The translations under genes and the position numbers were made by a program. From Clarkia xantiana subsp. parviflora (lineage: Eukaryota > Streptophyta > Magnoliopsida > Myrtales > Onagraceae), in NCBI GenBank assembly GCA_036873135.1, contig JAPTYO010000005.1:12440166-12504165 (forward strand): DNA of 64,000 nt. Direction: 5' to 3'. Shown piece after piece: positions 1 to 12,009 of this stretch. A model generated the notes under the pieces. It was not told the DNA's origin. It ran no database searches and was given only the letters and a program-made list of their open reading frames with translations. Position 1 is the first letter of the stretch, and every line of letters begins with the position of its first letter.

Positions 1-2330
1 AGTTTTGACATCGGTCTCAACATCAACATGTTTTATGAGACACTCTCATTTTTCAATTATAAATACAAATGTTTCATTACCTTGCACAATTTAGGAAGAG
101 TTTTCTAACATTATTTGGGTACCTTATTAACAAAGGAAATGCTCTTCAAAGTTACCCTCACATTAATCGTAACTCCAAAACAAATATGGTATCAACCACA
201 CTATTCAGAAGTTTAACGTGTCTCAACACGAGTTGGGTCTAAGTTCTTACGAACACTCAATTACCACAATATCAACATTGATCATCAGATCATTATGTCA
301 ACATAGATCCTCATATCATTATTATGTCAACATTGGTCATTAGACCGTCATGATTTTTAGACCTCTTGGTCTTTACAATTTATCGTAGTTTGTGTATATC
401 CAAAATAATTGAATCATGCACAATACACTGATAAAAATTACTATTTTTTAATTTATCCGAAGAAATTACAACAAACAGTTTTTATTTTTATTTTAACCCT
501 TAGCCGCGGAGGTATTACCACATTGGCCAAAATACCCCCACATTCGAAGCTAAAGATTTTATTTCCATGTTACGAGGTAGCTTACTTTCAAAGTAATTTC
601 TAATCTAAATAGATTCTCTCCTCGTATTCTGGGTTACCCAGAACTAATCAACATTGAGTTCATCAAGTTTTTCAATGTTCGGTTATTCTCTCTGCGACAA
701 AAATCTACATAGTGGTGCGGTGTAGTGACTTCACGGATTAAACCGTATCTATGTCACTATTCAGAGAACAATTATTGCTATTCCACATAATTTAATTCTC
801 TTATCAAGTTGATTCTCAACTCTTGTTCATAAAGTGTAAATTTTGCAATTCACCATCTTTTCTGAACATTGCAATATATTGTACTATCATGCACCAAGTG
901 ATGAAGTACTTCTTACCGTATCGCGTAAGCATAAATTTCAAGTCGCAATCGCTTATATGTACCAAAACAAGCGGTTTGAGATTCCTTTAATCTGACTAAG
1001 TAATTCGAGTGAGCTCGAATGCAACACAAATTTTACTCTTTTGTTTTTATTATCAGTTGTAATGTAGGGATATTATTTATGTTAATTAACATTCACATGG
1101 TATCACAATTAACATGTCTATCATAAATAAATCAACTAAGCAAAAGAAACATTTATCAATCAATGTTATTTCCGGCTCGTAGAGCATTACACTTAGCTTG
1201 ATTATTTCCCCACATACATCTTTATTATTCTTAGTCAGCATATACTTATTTGACTTGAATAGAAGAAACATTTTTTCTGAACCAACATATTGTTCAGGAA
1301 TATTTTTACAATCACCTTTTTCCAATGTTGTAAACCATCCCGGTTATATTTCCAAATCTGGTAACCAGTGCTTTTAACAAAGCTTCCAAACTAAACCAAC
1401 AGTTGGAACATTAGCAATATAAGCACTCATAGCTTCTTTAGTCCCCACAGTCACTTTAGTAACATAAGTTACATAACCAGTGACAGAAACTCAATCGTTA
1501 TCGTTGGAGGTCATAGCTCAATTTTCTGATACACAGCAAAATTTATTGAGCTATTTTCCGCAGAAAATCATATTTCAGAATATACCCTACTGTATAAACC
1601 AACATAAAAAATTGCCTTAATATTGTTGGAAATACGTTGGTTGATACAGTGGTAAAACAGTAATTCTGAAATATGTAGAACATAAGTTGTGTATGAAAAT
1701 CGAAATTGCGATCTGTAGATCGAATGGGAAAGACGAAGTTTTAACTGAGGCACGTGCGGATCACGCTCTCCTTAAGGTAATTTCGCCCCACCTCACTCTC
1801 AGGTTATGCAATGAGGTTTAATAAGGGACGATCACCTCCCAGGATACAACAGTGTCGTTGACAGGAATCGTGCACACAATTCGTTCAACCAAACCGAATC
1901 AATACCTGAACTCAAAACAAGAATATTAGACCAAAAATTGATCAAGTAAATAACGCTACAAAATTTTGAATAGAACCGTTAAGTGGAAAGCTGTATGAAC
2001 TTTAAGAAACCGATGTCCGGGTACATTCCACATTCGTTGCAGCCTTTGGTGTACTGGCAGTTATAGCCGAAGTCACAGTTTCCTCCCCAACAAGACATGA
2101 TCTTTTCTTAGTTTGGAAGTTGGAGAAGAAAGAAGCTTGGTTATATTTTTCAAAAGAAGACAAAAGTGTCCAACTGTCCAACAAAAACAAAATGTGGGAC
2201 ATGGTAGTCATATCTATTATTGGGTTGCTAAAAAAAGACGGCGTAACATAATATTTATATTGCTATTCATTTCAATTTTACTTATTTATTGTCATGTATA
2301 ACACTGCTATATTATTATTAACTTGCAGAT
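1..2330. other. Intergenic DNA, no gene recognised
   Basis: This AT-rich stretch has only short open frames, none of which I recognise. A minus-strand frame at 1086-1325 is open for 79 codons but shows no domain that I can name. There is no clear LTR, terminal inverted repeat or tRNA. It is probably old transposon debris, because the neighbouring 2.3-3.9 kb carries transposon-associated domain remnants, but that is inference. Confidence 0.5.
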
Positions 2331-2339
2331 TACTTGGCA

Positions 2340-3105
2340 GTCGTATTCGGAGGATATGAAGATGTTAGTGCTAGAAATCTGCATTGACGCTTGTGACTTG
2401 TCTAAGATCCGGATCCCACTGATCCACTTCAACTGTGTGGAATGAAAAATAGCTGATCGAGTTTATCTAAAATTTGGGTTACCTCAACCAATCCTCGAAG
2501 ACTGTCCCAACGATTGACGGGAATGGTATTCTCTCCATGTGTGCGATAAGTGGAAGAAGTCTCCACCTAATTCTTGGTAAATAAATCACAGATGTACATA
2601 TTGCGATGGGAAAGACGTTGGGAAGACTATGAAGCTCCTGCTCCCATAGGTGCAAGACCCAAGGATTACATGCGTTGGTATGCTTCTTTCACTTGTAACC
2701 TCGTATATTATGATGATTTCACATGTAACCTCGAATACGACGCACCAATAATCCCTACGCAATGGTATTTTGAACCGCAAAGAAAGTCCCACCAAGTCAT
2801 GGTTACTTGTTTTTTTTATAGTGCATGTCAGTATAAATTATATCGGTTTTGAATAACAATATTATGTGATTGTTCATACATGAAGCAATTGGAACGTGTC
2901 TTGCTGACAAGTCAGAAAATTTTGAATTAATCAGAAGATTTGTACATTAGGAAATGTGTAAAATCACAAATCAAGGATATTCGCATAGCCTTTGAAGAAG
3001 TGGAAGAGCTGCAACATTTTGGCGGTTTAATGTCGCAAGAACTGGTCCGAAGTAGCGACAATGAGGATCCAGTCATGGATGAAGAACCTTATGGAGTTAG
3101 TACGT
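2340..3105 (+). pseudogene. Decayed plant-mobile-domain (PMD/MAIN-like) C-terminal fragment
   Basis: The translation across 2574-2700 contains a YILRWERRWEDYE segment followed by a Pro-rich stretch and YMRWY. This resembles the end of the plant mobile domain (YI..W..R pattern), the region shared by MAIN-type proteins and PMD transposons. The preceding bases (2340-2560) give W/H/C-rich peptide fragments interrupted by stops. Downstream, about 2975-3105, the frame reads an acidic tail ending at a stop. There are several in-frame stops and frameshifts, so it cannot encode an intact protein. The opposite strand at 3541-3930 carries the N-terminal half of the same kind of domain, so the two pieces do not form one gene. 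Family assignment is from motif memory and is moderate. Confidence 0.45.
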
Positions 3106-3540
3106 AACCTCCGTTCGTTACACAAGAAACGTAACATGGGTGAGATTCGTTTTATCGCCCATGTCCACCTGATCAAGGATCATGACTCAATCCTAACACA
3201 GAGTATCCTGATTATAGGGGTTAGCACGCTATAACAAACCATCAAAAACATATTGTAAATACTGCTTTGAAAAATATTCTTAATACATGTAGGAGCACAC
3301 CGCATACAGGGAGATAAATTTGGTTTTTCTTACTCACCGACCTACATAGACCTCTATATGTGCTGCTCAATACAACTGACACCCAACTGTATTGACTACA
3401 ACTAAAAAAATCACGCAAGAAATATATGTACTCAAGAGGTACAAACCATGCGCTAGAACTTGCTAATAGACATTCTCCTATGAGGATCATTATATACGCT
3501 CTCGCCCTACGTTGTGCTACACGATGATCGTTCGACTCTG

Positions 3541-3930
3541 AACTAGTTACATGTTTTTCCGCCTTCCAGTTCTCAAATAAGTTACTCTCATTTCCAATGT
3601 ATTTTGTTTAAATTCCTCTGCACTGGATATTTCGTCGAAGAGTTCAAAGAAAATTTGCTTAGTGACATCGTTTAACTTAAGCCTTTCGACAATTTCTCGC
3701 TGGTACGAATTGTTTATTGGCATACTGTCAACCCGTAACCCCAAAATCATTGACACGTCTTGTAGCGTGATAGTCATTTCACCTTGTGGAGGGTGGAACG
3801 AGTGTGTCTCTGGATGCCACGTCTTCGCTAGTGCATGCAACAATGCATGATCTAATCTATAGCAGATGTCTTGGCTGCGTACTTGAAACCCGCAAGTTCG
3901 ATGTATATTGTGGTTAGCTCGTCAGCCTCA
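3541..3930 (-). pseudogene. Plant-mobile-domain N-terminal fragment
   Basis: The minus strand reads a peptide with W-x-PETHSFH-x-P-x-GEMTITLQDVSMILGLRVD. This is the most conserved signature of the plant mobile domain (PMD, PF10536), found in MAIN/MAIL proteins and in PMD genes carried by Mutator-like and LTR elements. Upstream in the same direction, with an intact frame, a CYRLDHALLHALAKTW stretch matches the usual lead-in (RLDHALL.AL.ERW). The open frame is about 98 codons against several hundred for a complete protein, and it ends at 3547 after a basic TGRRKNM tail. No start, C-terminal half or intron structure could be traced, so it is a truncated copy. Confidence 0.7.
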
Positions 3931-4063
3931 CACATCTGTCTTGTTCGAACTTTGCACTGTCTCATATTAGGGTTTTTAACATATCATCATGAATGTCGAA
4001 GTTACTAAACAAGCAGATAACCTACATATTAGTTTGTACATATAAGATATATATATATATATA

Positions 4064-4822
4064 GGGTTAAAGGTCCTTTTGGTACCACACGTTTGCAAAA
4101 ATTACACTGTTCATACCACTAGTATTTTTTCGTACTGAATTGGTACCATATGTTTCCAAACCTTACTGTTTAAGTACCTCCGTTAGGGTTCCGTCAAAAA
4201 CGGCCGTTAAATGGCATGTGTCATGCACGTGACCAGCCCAAAACTTTCAATTTTGTTACAATTTAGTCCATCTAATACATCCCTAACTTTTGTTTTGTTC
4301 AATTTAGTCCTAAAACTTCAAAATCAAACCATTTCCCCAAATTGACCTAGCCGGACCTAGCCATGGGCTAGGTCCGACCCTGGGTCGGGGTCAACGGACC
4401 CAGGGGACCCTGAACCAGGGTCGGACCTAGCCCTAAGCTAGGTCCGGCTAGGTCAATTGGACCTAGCCCCAATTTAACTCAATTGGGGCTAGGTCCATAT
4501 TGACCTAGCCGGACCTAGCCGGACCTAGCCTAGGGCTAGGTTAATTTGGGAAAATGGTTTGATTTTGAAGTTTTAGGACTAAATTGAACAAAATAAAAGT
4601 TAAGGATGTATTAAATGGACTAAATTGTAACAAAATTGAAAGTTTTGGGCTGGTCACGTGCATGGTACATGCCATTTAATGGTTGTTTTTGACAGAACCC
4701 TAACGGAGGTACCAAAACAGTAAGGTTTGAAAACATATGGTACCAATTCGGTACGAAAAAATACTAGTGGTATGAACAGTGTAATTTTTGCAAACATGTG
4801 GTACCAAAAGGACCTTTAACCC
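4064..4822. mobile_element. Foldback/MULE-type element, near-complete palindrome, in a TA repeat
   Basis: The element starts gggttaaaggtccttttgg and ends with its reverse complement, ccaaaaggacctttaaccc. The inverted similarity runs inward almost to the centre: the segment from the CACGTG-containing block to the conserved aatttagtcctaaaacttca block is mirrored on the other arm. Only the middle (about 4350-4540), built of ggacctagcc/ggctaggtcc units, is less regular, and it is itself palindromic. It codes for nothing. Both flanks are (TA)n, and the 9 bases on each side read atatatata, which fits a 9-bp Mutator-type duplication but is trivially expected in a TA repeat. Confidence 0.85.
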
Positions 4823-4831
4823 ATATATATA

Positions 4832-5654
4832 TATATATATACATGACATTCTAATTTTTAATCAAATTTTCTATATAATTATTGTTTTTTAGATATTTTA
4901 TTATGATTTTGGAATGAGATTTTTTTATAGTTCTATTTACAAATTATAAAATGTAATATAATACACATTACTTTGTACATATATATATACATGAAATTCA
5001 ATTTTTTTTTAATCGGAAATGAGTTAGATTCTGAATTTCGGAGTCCGAGATATTCCGACTGTGAGGGTAGTATTTATGCCTCAAAAGTTTAGCTTAATTA
5101 CTTCCATTGCCGCTATGACTCAGTCGGATCTACTTGGATCCTAGGAGTCGACTCTGTATCACTACACTTTTATTTATTACATTTTCTATATAATTATCAT
5201 TTTTAAAATGTTTTTTTTTTAAATTTATATTTTCTCCATATAAATAGTACTTTCAAATTTTCTTTCTATTATGAAATAGAAAAAAAATATTATTTTTTGC
5301 ATAAATTTTTTTTACACTTGTATTTACAAATCATATTATACAAATTATACAAATTTATGACATGCATGCATCTATCAAAACTTACCGTATCTTTGCAAGC
5401 GATTTCAGACTTGTGCGTATCCTGCTTATATAGAAGAGGTGCCCGTGTGACCATCAGTTGCTTCCCACGACCACCTCTCCTACTCAAGCATCCTTTACCA
5501 CTAACTATTTAAGGTAGATTAATGTAAGAATCTGAAAGATGTGATGTTTTTTGAATGGAAGAGAGTAGAAAATGTTTGTTGTGTGGAAGAGAGTTTGTTA
5601 TATAATGAAGTGAAAATGTTTGATATATATATATAATAAAAGACAAATACTGAT
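4832..5654. other. AT-rich intergenic DNA
   Basis: This stretch contains TA-rich tracts and poly(A)/poly(T) runs. No coding frame was recognised. A GC-richer patch near 5030-5150 resembles nothing that I can name. Confidence 0.5.
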
Positions 5655-5860
5655 TTTTTTCGACAACTCCTTGTCTTACCGAGATTTGAAATCTCGGTAA
5701 AGACCAGAACACTTTTTCAGAATTCTAAAAAAGTGTCCTTGTCCTCACTGAGTATTGATATCTCGGTGAAGTTCTTCAGCAACTTCACCAGGATTTGATA
5801 TCTCAGTGAAGTTCTTGCAGATTCTACACCGGGTCTTTAAAATCTTGTGAGGCCTACATT
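5655..5860. repeat. Short repeats built on accgagat / atctcggt
   Basis: Positions 5676-5700 form a perfect inverted repeat with 12-base arms (ttaccgagattt / aaatctcggtaa) around one central base. Two further degenerate units follow (about 5744-5777 and 5780-5812), each with a cTcAcYgRg...atatctcRgtgaagttct core. Spacing is about 36-60 bases. The units could form hairpins. No function can be assigned. Confidence 0.6.
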
Positions 5861-7090
5861 TGTATTTAATTTTTTATGTGACCTATATGCGTATTGGTTG
5901 TTCATGTTGCCTACTTAGGTAAAAAAAAAACTCAAGAAATATTCCATTAATAGTTATAATTATAAATGAGTGAAAAAATATAGTATGTTTATCAAAATTT
6001 ATCAGTTCTAAGTCATAAAAATCTGTCTGGTCTAACACAACCCAGATGTTAGGTCTCAGTTGGGTCAACTGAGCCAAGATTGACCCGACCTTAGTTTTCT
6101 CTTTTTTTTTTTAGAAGATAACTTTCAAATTATCGTTATTTAATATTTATAAATTTCTTTAGAATTATGAAATCTTTTTCCTTTAAAAAATATTTACACT
6201 ATTTTCTTAATTTTCAGAATTTAGTCAATTTTTAAATGCAAATTATTGGAATTTTAAATTATTTTGAAATAATTTAAAATTAAAAAATATTTCAATTTTT
6301 ATACATTTTTGTAAAATATTTAACAATGTCCATCCCGGAAAAAATAAAACTTAAAAGATAATCTTTTTTTTTTCCGCAAGCATAAGAGCATCCAAAATGA
6401 TTTTACCTAAACTGTATTCTTTAAAGTTGTCGCGTAGACATTTATGTACATTTTAAGTAATACGTAAAGTTAAGACACACATAGACAATACTTGTTCTCT
6501 AATAGATTTACTTAACTACATTCCTTAAATATATTTTATTATTAAATTTTCTAACAACCACCAATAAGATATTAACATTAATTATAAAATTTGTAATTAA
6601 AAATTGGTTATATAATACATAGTGTAATCCTTAAATTTAAGGATTATGTTATGTCAAAATAGGTGGATCCCACTTTTAAATAATGCTATGAAAAATCATT
6701 GTATCACGTTTTTATACAGTTTACATAAAAATATATATTGGACACACAGTAATACTTTGCAATGCTGGGCAACCTAAAACTTTTCCTAAAAAATAGATAT
6801 TTTATACAAATATTTAAAAATTGTAGTAACAATAAGCCAGCCAATTTAAATATCAATTTGCTAAAACATAGACACTTTTATACTAGTTTTTTATTCTCCT
6901 AGAATGTGAAATTTTGGCGACAGACAACAAGAACAACAGCATCCTCCAACATTTTAATTGGGTCTAGAAAAGGAAAGGAAAGGAGGATGTATATCATAGG
7001 AAAGTTGATTAATCTAAACAAACTGCTAGAAATCTCATAGTTTGAAGTAAGTAGTACAGATACAGATAATGTAAAGCTAAAGCAATTAAT
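5861..7090. other. AT-rich intergenic DNA
   Basis: There is no gene here. A MITE-like end (agagcatccaaaatg) occurs near 6385 with a possible degenerate partner near 6755, but I could not confirm it. The stretch borders the 3' end of the BIO2 gene, whose transcript probably extends below 7100. Confidence 0.45.
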
Positions 7091-7105
7091 TTCTGAACCC
7101 GAATT

Positions 7106-10100
7106 CTAAACAGCAGCAGATACCTCTCGGACAGCTTCATCCTGGAAAGTGGGGGCCATGGGGATGAGGCCGAGAGTCTTGAACATTAGCTGATCTGCAT
7201 TGAAGTCATTGTTGGGAGTTGTCAAAAGCTTGTCTCCAGTGAAGATGGAGTTGGCACCTGCAAGAAAGCACAGAGCTTGCTCTGCCATCGAGAACCTAAC
7301 CCTCCCTGCAGATAACCGAACCATCGCCTTCGGCATCACTATTCTTGCACTTCCTATCATCCTAACCATCTCCCATATCTCAACTGCCTGCATTCATTAT
7401 CCACAACATACTAGTTATTCTTGCATTATCCATTTTCGTTTTTCAGCTTTTGAAATTTAATGAAAAATTTATAACAAGAATCCAATCCTACCATCAAATG
7501 TATATATATATATATTAAATAAACTTGATATATCAACATTACTCACTTACCTTTTGATCTTGAAGAGGCGTGCCTTTAACTGCAAGAAGTGCGTTAATGG
7601 GAACACTCTCGGGATGTGCTGGAAGTGTTGCCAAAGTGTGCAACAAACCAATTCGGTCTTCATCTGCTTCTCCTAGACCGATAATTCCACCTACACGCAA
7701 CAAAATAGTACGTCAAGTCAACCCATCAAGTCGAAAATATTAGCTTGGAGTATCATGACAAACTACCCATCATCAAGCAATTAGCAGATTTAACTTTTTG
7801 AAATTGTCACTAGATCAGTGCCATGAAGCTTGACACAAGTACTGACACCAATGACGAATCTAAACTACTTCATCTTTGTCCATGACCAACATTAATGATA
7901 TGCCAAACGCTTAGGGTCAAGATTTTCCTTCATATGTGTGTATGCAATGCAATGCAATGTGTTTGTAACATAACAATGTTTTGTGAAAAACATATGTAAC
8001 TGTACCAAACCCTATATCACTTTTTTTAATCAACCATCAAAATCTTCAGCCGTTTCAAGCAATAGATATAAATCTGGTAAGAAGAAGTACCTGAGCAAAC
8101 ATTGATCCCAGCATCACGGACAAACTCAAGGGTCTGGAGACGTTCATCATAGGTTCTAGTGGTGATAATGTTGGGATAATACTCCCTTGATGTATCTAGA
8201 TTATGGTTATATGCCGTCAGACCTGCCTTCTTCAGTTCGAGGGCTTGTTGCTTCTCTAGCATCCCTAAAGTGCAGCACACCTCCATCCCCATTTCCCTGA
8301 TAAAGTAAAATGGCTCAATTTTGTTAGGTCAAACATGTACACAGACCGAACAGGAAAAAGAAGGCTTAATTCTGCAGTTCTTCTAATAAGAGTTTTACTG
8401 TAAAACACAAAAAATTCAATTTTTGAGCAAGAAATGCTAGAAATTTCTTAAAGACTTAACAAGAAATGGCTAATAAGACCACCTTATTTCTTTTACATAT
8501 TCAAGGATGTGGCTGAAGTTGGTCTTCTTCCCAACAGTGTCCCTCCAGGCAGCACCCATGCAAAACCGTGTGCTGCCAGCTTCCTTCGCCTGAAAATGAA
8601 TGAAGTACAACATTTATACCACTAAAAACAAAATTAGACGCCCAGCAGAGGAGGAATATTTAATGAAGATGAATGAAAAACAATTTGGTCCGGATTTGCA
8701 AGAATGATGTGCCTATATGCTAGTATCCACCACCATTAGCTCTTTAACCAGACCAACAGCCTCTAAACTGTTGAGGCCCTTATACTAGCATACGTTTCTA
8801 AATAATCCTAGGAAATTTAAAACCCTTTAGAAAGTTAAGATATCATCACAAGCAGCAAAGCTGCAGCTAGTATCCATTGTTTCATCATGATTCATGAATG
8901 ATGCAGACTGTACTGTCGCAAGAAAATAATTCATAATCTAAAAATACAGTTAGTACAGCTACCTACATGATATTATATCATTTGTGAGGCACCAAAAGTG
9001 AACACTATGGGAGAAAAACTATAGCATTAATGCTCAAAGAACCAGAATATATTGATGCACATCAGGAAAGTGGGACCTTCTGAGCCGCTTCTAGAACATC
9101 GTCCTTCGTCATAAGCTTTTGGGCTTTCAATCCGGTGCTGTACCTTGAGGACTGTGGACAGTACGAACAATCTTCACTACATCCACCTGTCTTGATAGAG
9201 AGAAGAGTACACTGCTGCACTTCCCTGAAGTTGTGAGCATGCCTATGGACTTGAGCCTGAAAATCAGTAGTTATATGGTAAAATTACAACAATGCTGCTC
9301 ATAGCACTCAGATTGTACCTTGAACAGAGCCAAGTATTTTCCAATAAATGTACTTCAATAAATAATCTCCATTTAAAGAGAATGCACAAAATAAACTACA
9401 TGTGGCAAATTCAGTTGCAAAATTATCTAAGCACGGAATGTAGATTTTTTAGTAGTCCCTCATGTGGTGAAAAAGGTCTCCAGTCCATGGCAATGCAAAA
9501 CCTCTTTCACAAAAATCTATAAAACACGCAGTGTATAAATGACTGATTGATTGAAGAACTGTTTATGACAAAAAATCAAGTTTATGCAATGACAAAAAAA
9601 AAAAAACATAAAGTTATTAAAAGCAGCTTAAATCTTTGTGGTATGCCATCCATCAAATTTTGAATGTAATGCACGTGAATTATGACATAAGATTTTTTTC
9701 TTGAAAAGTTGGGCTAACAACTGAGGTACTAGCTATTTGGCAGTTAATAACAACTTGTATCGAGATAACACAGAAACAGAATATCCGGTACGAATAGAAA
9801 AGTGAGATTAGTTGAGCTTTCCGGTATATCCAAACATGTCCTAATGAAAAAGAGGGAAAACATAAAATGGAGACTGATGCATTATAATTTACATGGTGCG
9901 TTTTCATTAAGGATATCAATACTTAAATCATTGTTTAATTTTAACAGCAACAAAGAGGATCACCAATCATTTAAGAACTCAAACAGATAACAAGTTCAAA
10001 TCTTAGTGAGGAATTAGTTTCCCTCTACTAGCTACTGCAATGAGTATGGATCGGAAAACTCACTTCTCTTATATAGCAGGTCCAACATTCACTACTACTA

Positions 10101-10471
10101 CTTCACTTAGGGCAAAATACATGACATTGGCAGGATCTGAGTTAACTAACCACCAAATTTGCCCCTCAGATTTGCTCAAAGAGTTGTAGCTTTGCCACGC
10201 AGCTTGACCTTAAGTTGTTCATTCAATGTGGCATATTATATTGCAAAAAAGAAGGAGAAAAATTGCTTACACCATGGAAGAGGAGATCAAGAACAGGGGA
10301 GTCATAAATTGACTTAATCTCGTCTCGGGTCCAATCGTTTCTGGGTCCATCTCTAATGGTTCGCTCTGCGTGGACAGCCGCTGCGGAGGAGGTGTATGAG
10401 CAGCTGCTGAAAAAAATAGACTGCCAATAGGGCCTGGCGCTGCTCCGGCATGCCCAACGAGTGACCAGCAT
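7106..10471 (-). CDS. BIO2: Biotin synthase, mitochondrial (six exons)
   Basis: This radical-SAM enzyme converts dethiobiotin to biotin, the last step of biotin synthesis, and in plants acts in mitochondria. Six exons join in frame with GT-AG borders: 10471-10271, 9256-9077, 8589-8483, 8296-8091, 7690-7551 and 7387-7106. They give 1116 bases (371 residues plus TAG), close to the roughly 378 residues usual in plants. Residues 1-50 are Ser/Ala/Arg-rich, as expected for a mitochondrial presequence. The [4Fe-4S] cluster motif C-x3-C-x2-C lies at Cys93, Cys97 and Cys100 ([12 protein letters not shown]). [21 protein letters not shown] and ANSIFTG are diagnostic biotin-synthase blocks. The ATG at 10469-10471 gives the MLVTRW start, matching plant homologues. 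Intron 1 is 1014 bases. No break was found, so the gene should be functional. The C-terminus is slightly shorter than in Arabidopsis. Confidence 0.97.
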
Positions 10472-10658
10472 TTTCTCAAAATCACGAGAGTTTAGAGAAG
10501 AAGAGAATGATGACGACGACGAGTACTGTGTTCTACTAGAGACTAGAATTAGCAGAGCAGAAGAAAGCAAGCGAGAGGAGTTGTTGACGTTAGAAACAAA
10601 GTGCCTATGCTAATCTAACAATAACTGTGGTCTTCTTCCCTCTCCTACTAATGACCTA

Positions 10659-10665
10659 CTTTATA
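10659..10665 (-). promoter_or_regulatory. Candidate TATA box of BIO2
   Basis: The minus strand reads tataaag about 190 bases upstream of the BIO2 ATG, at a plausible distance for a promoter with a short 5' UTR. The call rests only on the motif and its position. Confidence 0.35.
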
Positions 10666-10669
10666 CCTA

Positions 10670-11063
10670 AAATTCATTTCTTATGCTTCCTTTAAATTTT
10701 GGGTTGTGTTAGACTCCCTCAAACTTTGGGACAGTGTGGAGTTCCCCTAAAAAATGGATTTGTTTATCATGAAAAAATGTAATATGTTTACTGGATTTTT
10801 TAAGAGCACCGTGTTATTTTGTTTTTATTTTTTATTATTAAAATAGACTTAATTAGTTAATTGTAACATATGTGAAACTTTAAAAGTATGCAAAAATATG
10901 AACTTTTTTAACCACGCCAAATATTTGCATAATACTTTTAATAATATTAATTTTCCTCTAGGGTTCACCTTTAGAGCAATAGAAAAATACAAAAAAAAAA
11001 ATACCATAAGCATGATGCTCTTGGAGCATGATAGAAAGATCCATGTTTACTTAATATAATTTT
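10670..11063. other. BIO2 upstream intergenic DNA
   Basis: This is AT-rich. A short imperfect inverted repeat around gcatgatgctcttggagcat (about 11008-11028) looks like a MITE end. No gene was seen. Confidence 0.4.
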
Positions 11064-12009
11064 GGGTTAAAGGTACTTTTCATACCACTTCTTTAACCGG
11101 AATTGGCTTTTGCATAGCATTTCTATTTTTTCGTATACTTTTAGTACCAACCTTTTGCACTTTGTATCATTTTCATCATCCGTTAAATTTCCGTCCAAAA
11201 CAGCTGTGAGTTGGTCACGTGCACTGCACATGACCTTTTTTTTAACAAAAAAAAAAAAACTTACCTGGATTGACGGAATTGCCATTACCTTCACCATTGA
11301 CTGAGAGAGAAGAACCTCCGGAGCTTGTGCTGGAGTTCCCGTCAGGGCATTGTCGGAGAGGTTAAGGAGCTGGAGATCAATGAGGTTAGCGGCGGCGTTG
11401 GTTATCTCGCCGGAGATCCGGTTGTTGGAGAGGTCGAGGAAGCGGAGGTCGCCATCAGCGGTGAAAAGGGAAGTCGGAAGAAGCTTCACCTTCTTAGTAT
11501 CGACGATTTGCCCGCCGCAGCAGCAGACTCCGATGGGGATAATCCGAAGAAGCTTCACCTTCTTGGTAGATACGACCTTCGGCATCTACGTTGCTCAGAA
11601 CTACAAAGTCACCAATCTCAAAAAACTCGTTTATACACATTATTGTGTGAAGTCGAGTGAAATCAGCATGAATTTTTTGTAGTTAGTTCGCCTTCAAACG
11701 TCGTCGCTTTCTTCAAGTTCTTGTTCTTGAAGTTGTTCAACATGGTGAGGAAGACGATGCACTGGAGGTTCCTCTCTCTCTCTCTCTCTCTAATGAAGGT
11801 AGGGGCAATTCCGTCAATCCAGGTAAGTTTGTTTTTTGTGTAAGAGAAAAAAAAAAGGAGGTCATTTACAGCGCACGTGACCAACTAACGGTTGTTTTGG
11901 ATGAAAATTTAACGGATGATGAAAATGATACAAAGTGCTAAAGGTTGATACCAAAAGTATATAAATAAAAATAGAAGTGGTATAAAAAGCCAATTCCGGT
12001 CAAAGAAGT
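11064..12009. mobile_element. Pack-MULE-like element carrying an LRR gene fragment
   Basis: Left arm 11064-11240 (gggttaaaggtacttttcat...) is mirrored by right arm about 11870-12009. The shared blocks include a cacgtg-type acc/ggtcacgtgc segment, an acggatgatgaaaatgata segment and gccaattccggtYaaagaagt. The outermost 20 or so bases of the right arm are missing, because the arm is cut at 12009 by the next element. Between the arms is GC-richer DNA with a leucine-rich-repeat coding fragment and a (CT)n run. Long TIRs plus captured gene sequence is the Pack-MULE layout (established knowledge). Which gene was captured is not resolved. Confidence 0.7.
11256..11585 (-). pseudogene. Captured leucine-rich-repeat receptor fragment
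   Basis: The minus-strand translation includes LRFLDLSNNRISGEI and LQLLNLSDNALTG, two consecutive plant-type LRRs (LxxLxLxxNxLxGxIP). These are typical of the ectodomain of LRR receptor-like kinases. Upstream in the same frame, a short block encoding STKKVKLL occurs twice, separated by about 20 codons, so part of the fragment was duplicated locally. No signal peptide, transmembrane segment or kinase is present. The frame runs out into the element's own inverted-repeat arm. It is a gene fragment inside a transposon, not a functional gene. Confidence 0.75.

Noticed and set aside
1086..1325. 79-codon minus-strand gene
   Set aside because: No domain was recognised and there is no supporting context. 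The size is expected by chance in AT-rich DNA.
11067..11585. Functional LRR gene
   Set aside because: There is no signal peptide, membrane segment or kinase. The frame runs into the transposon's inverted-repeat arms.
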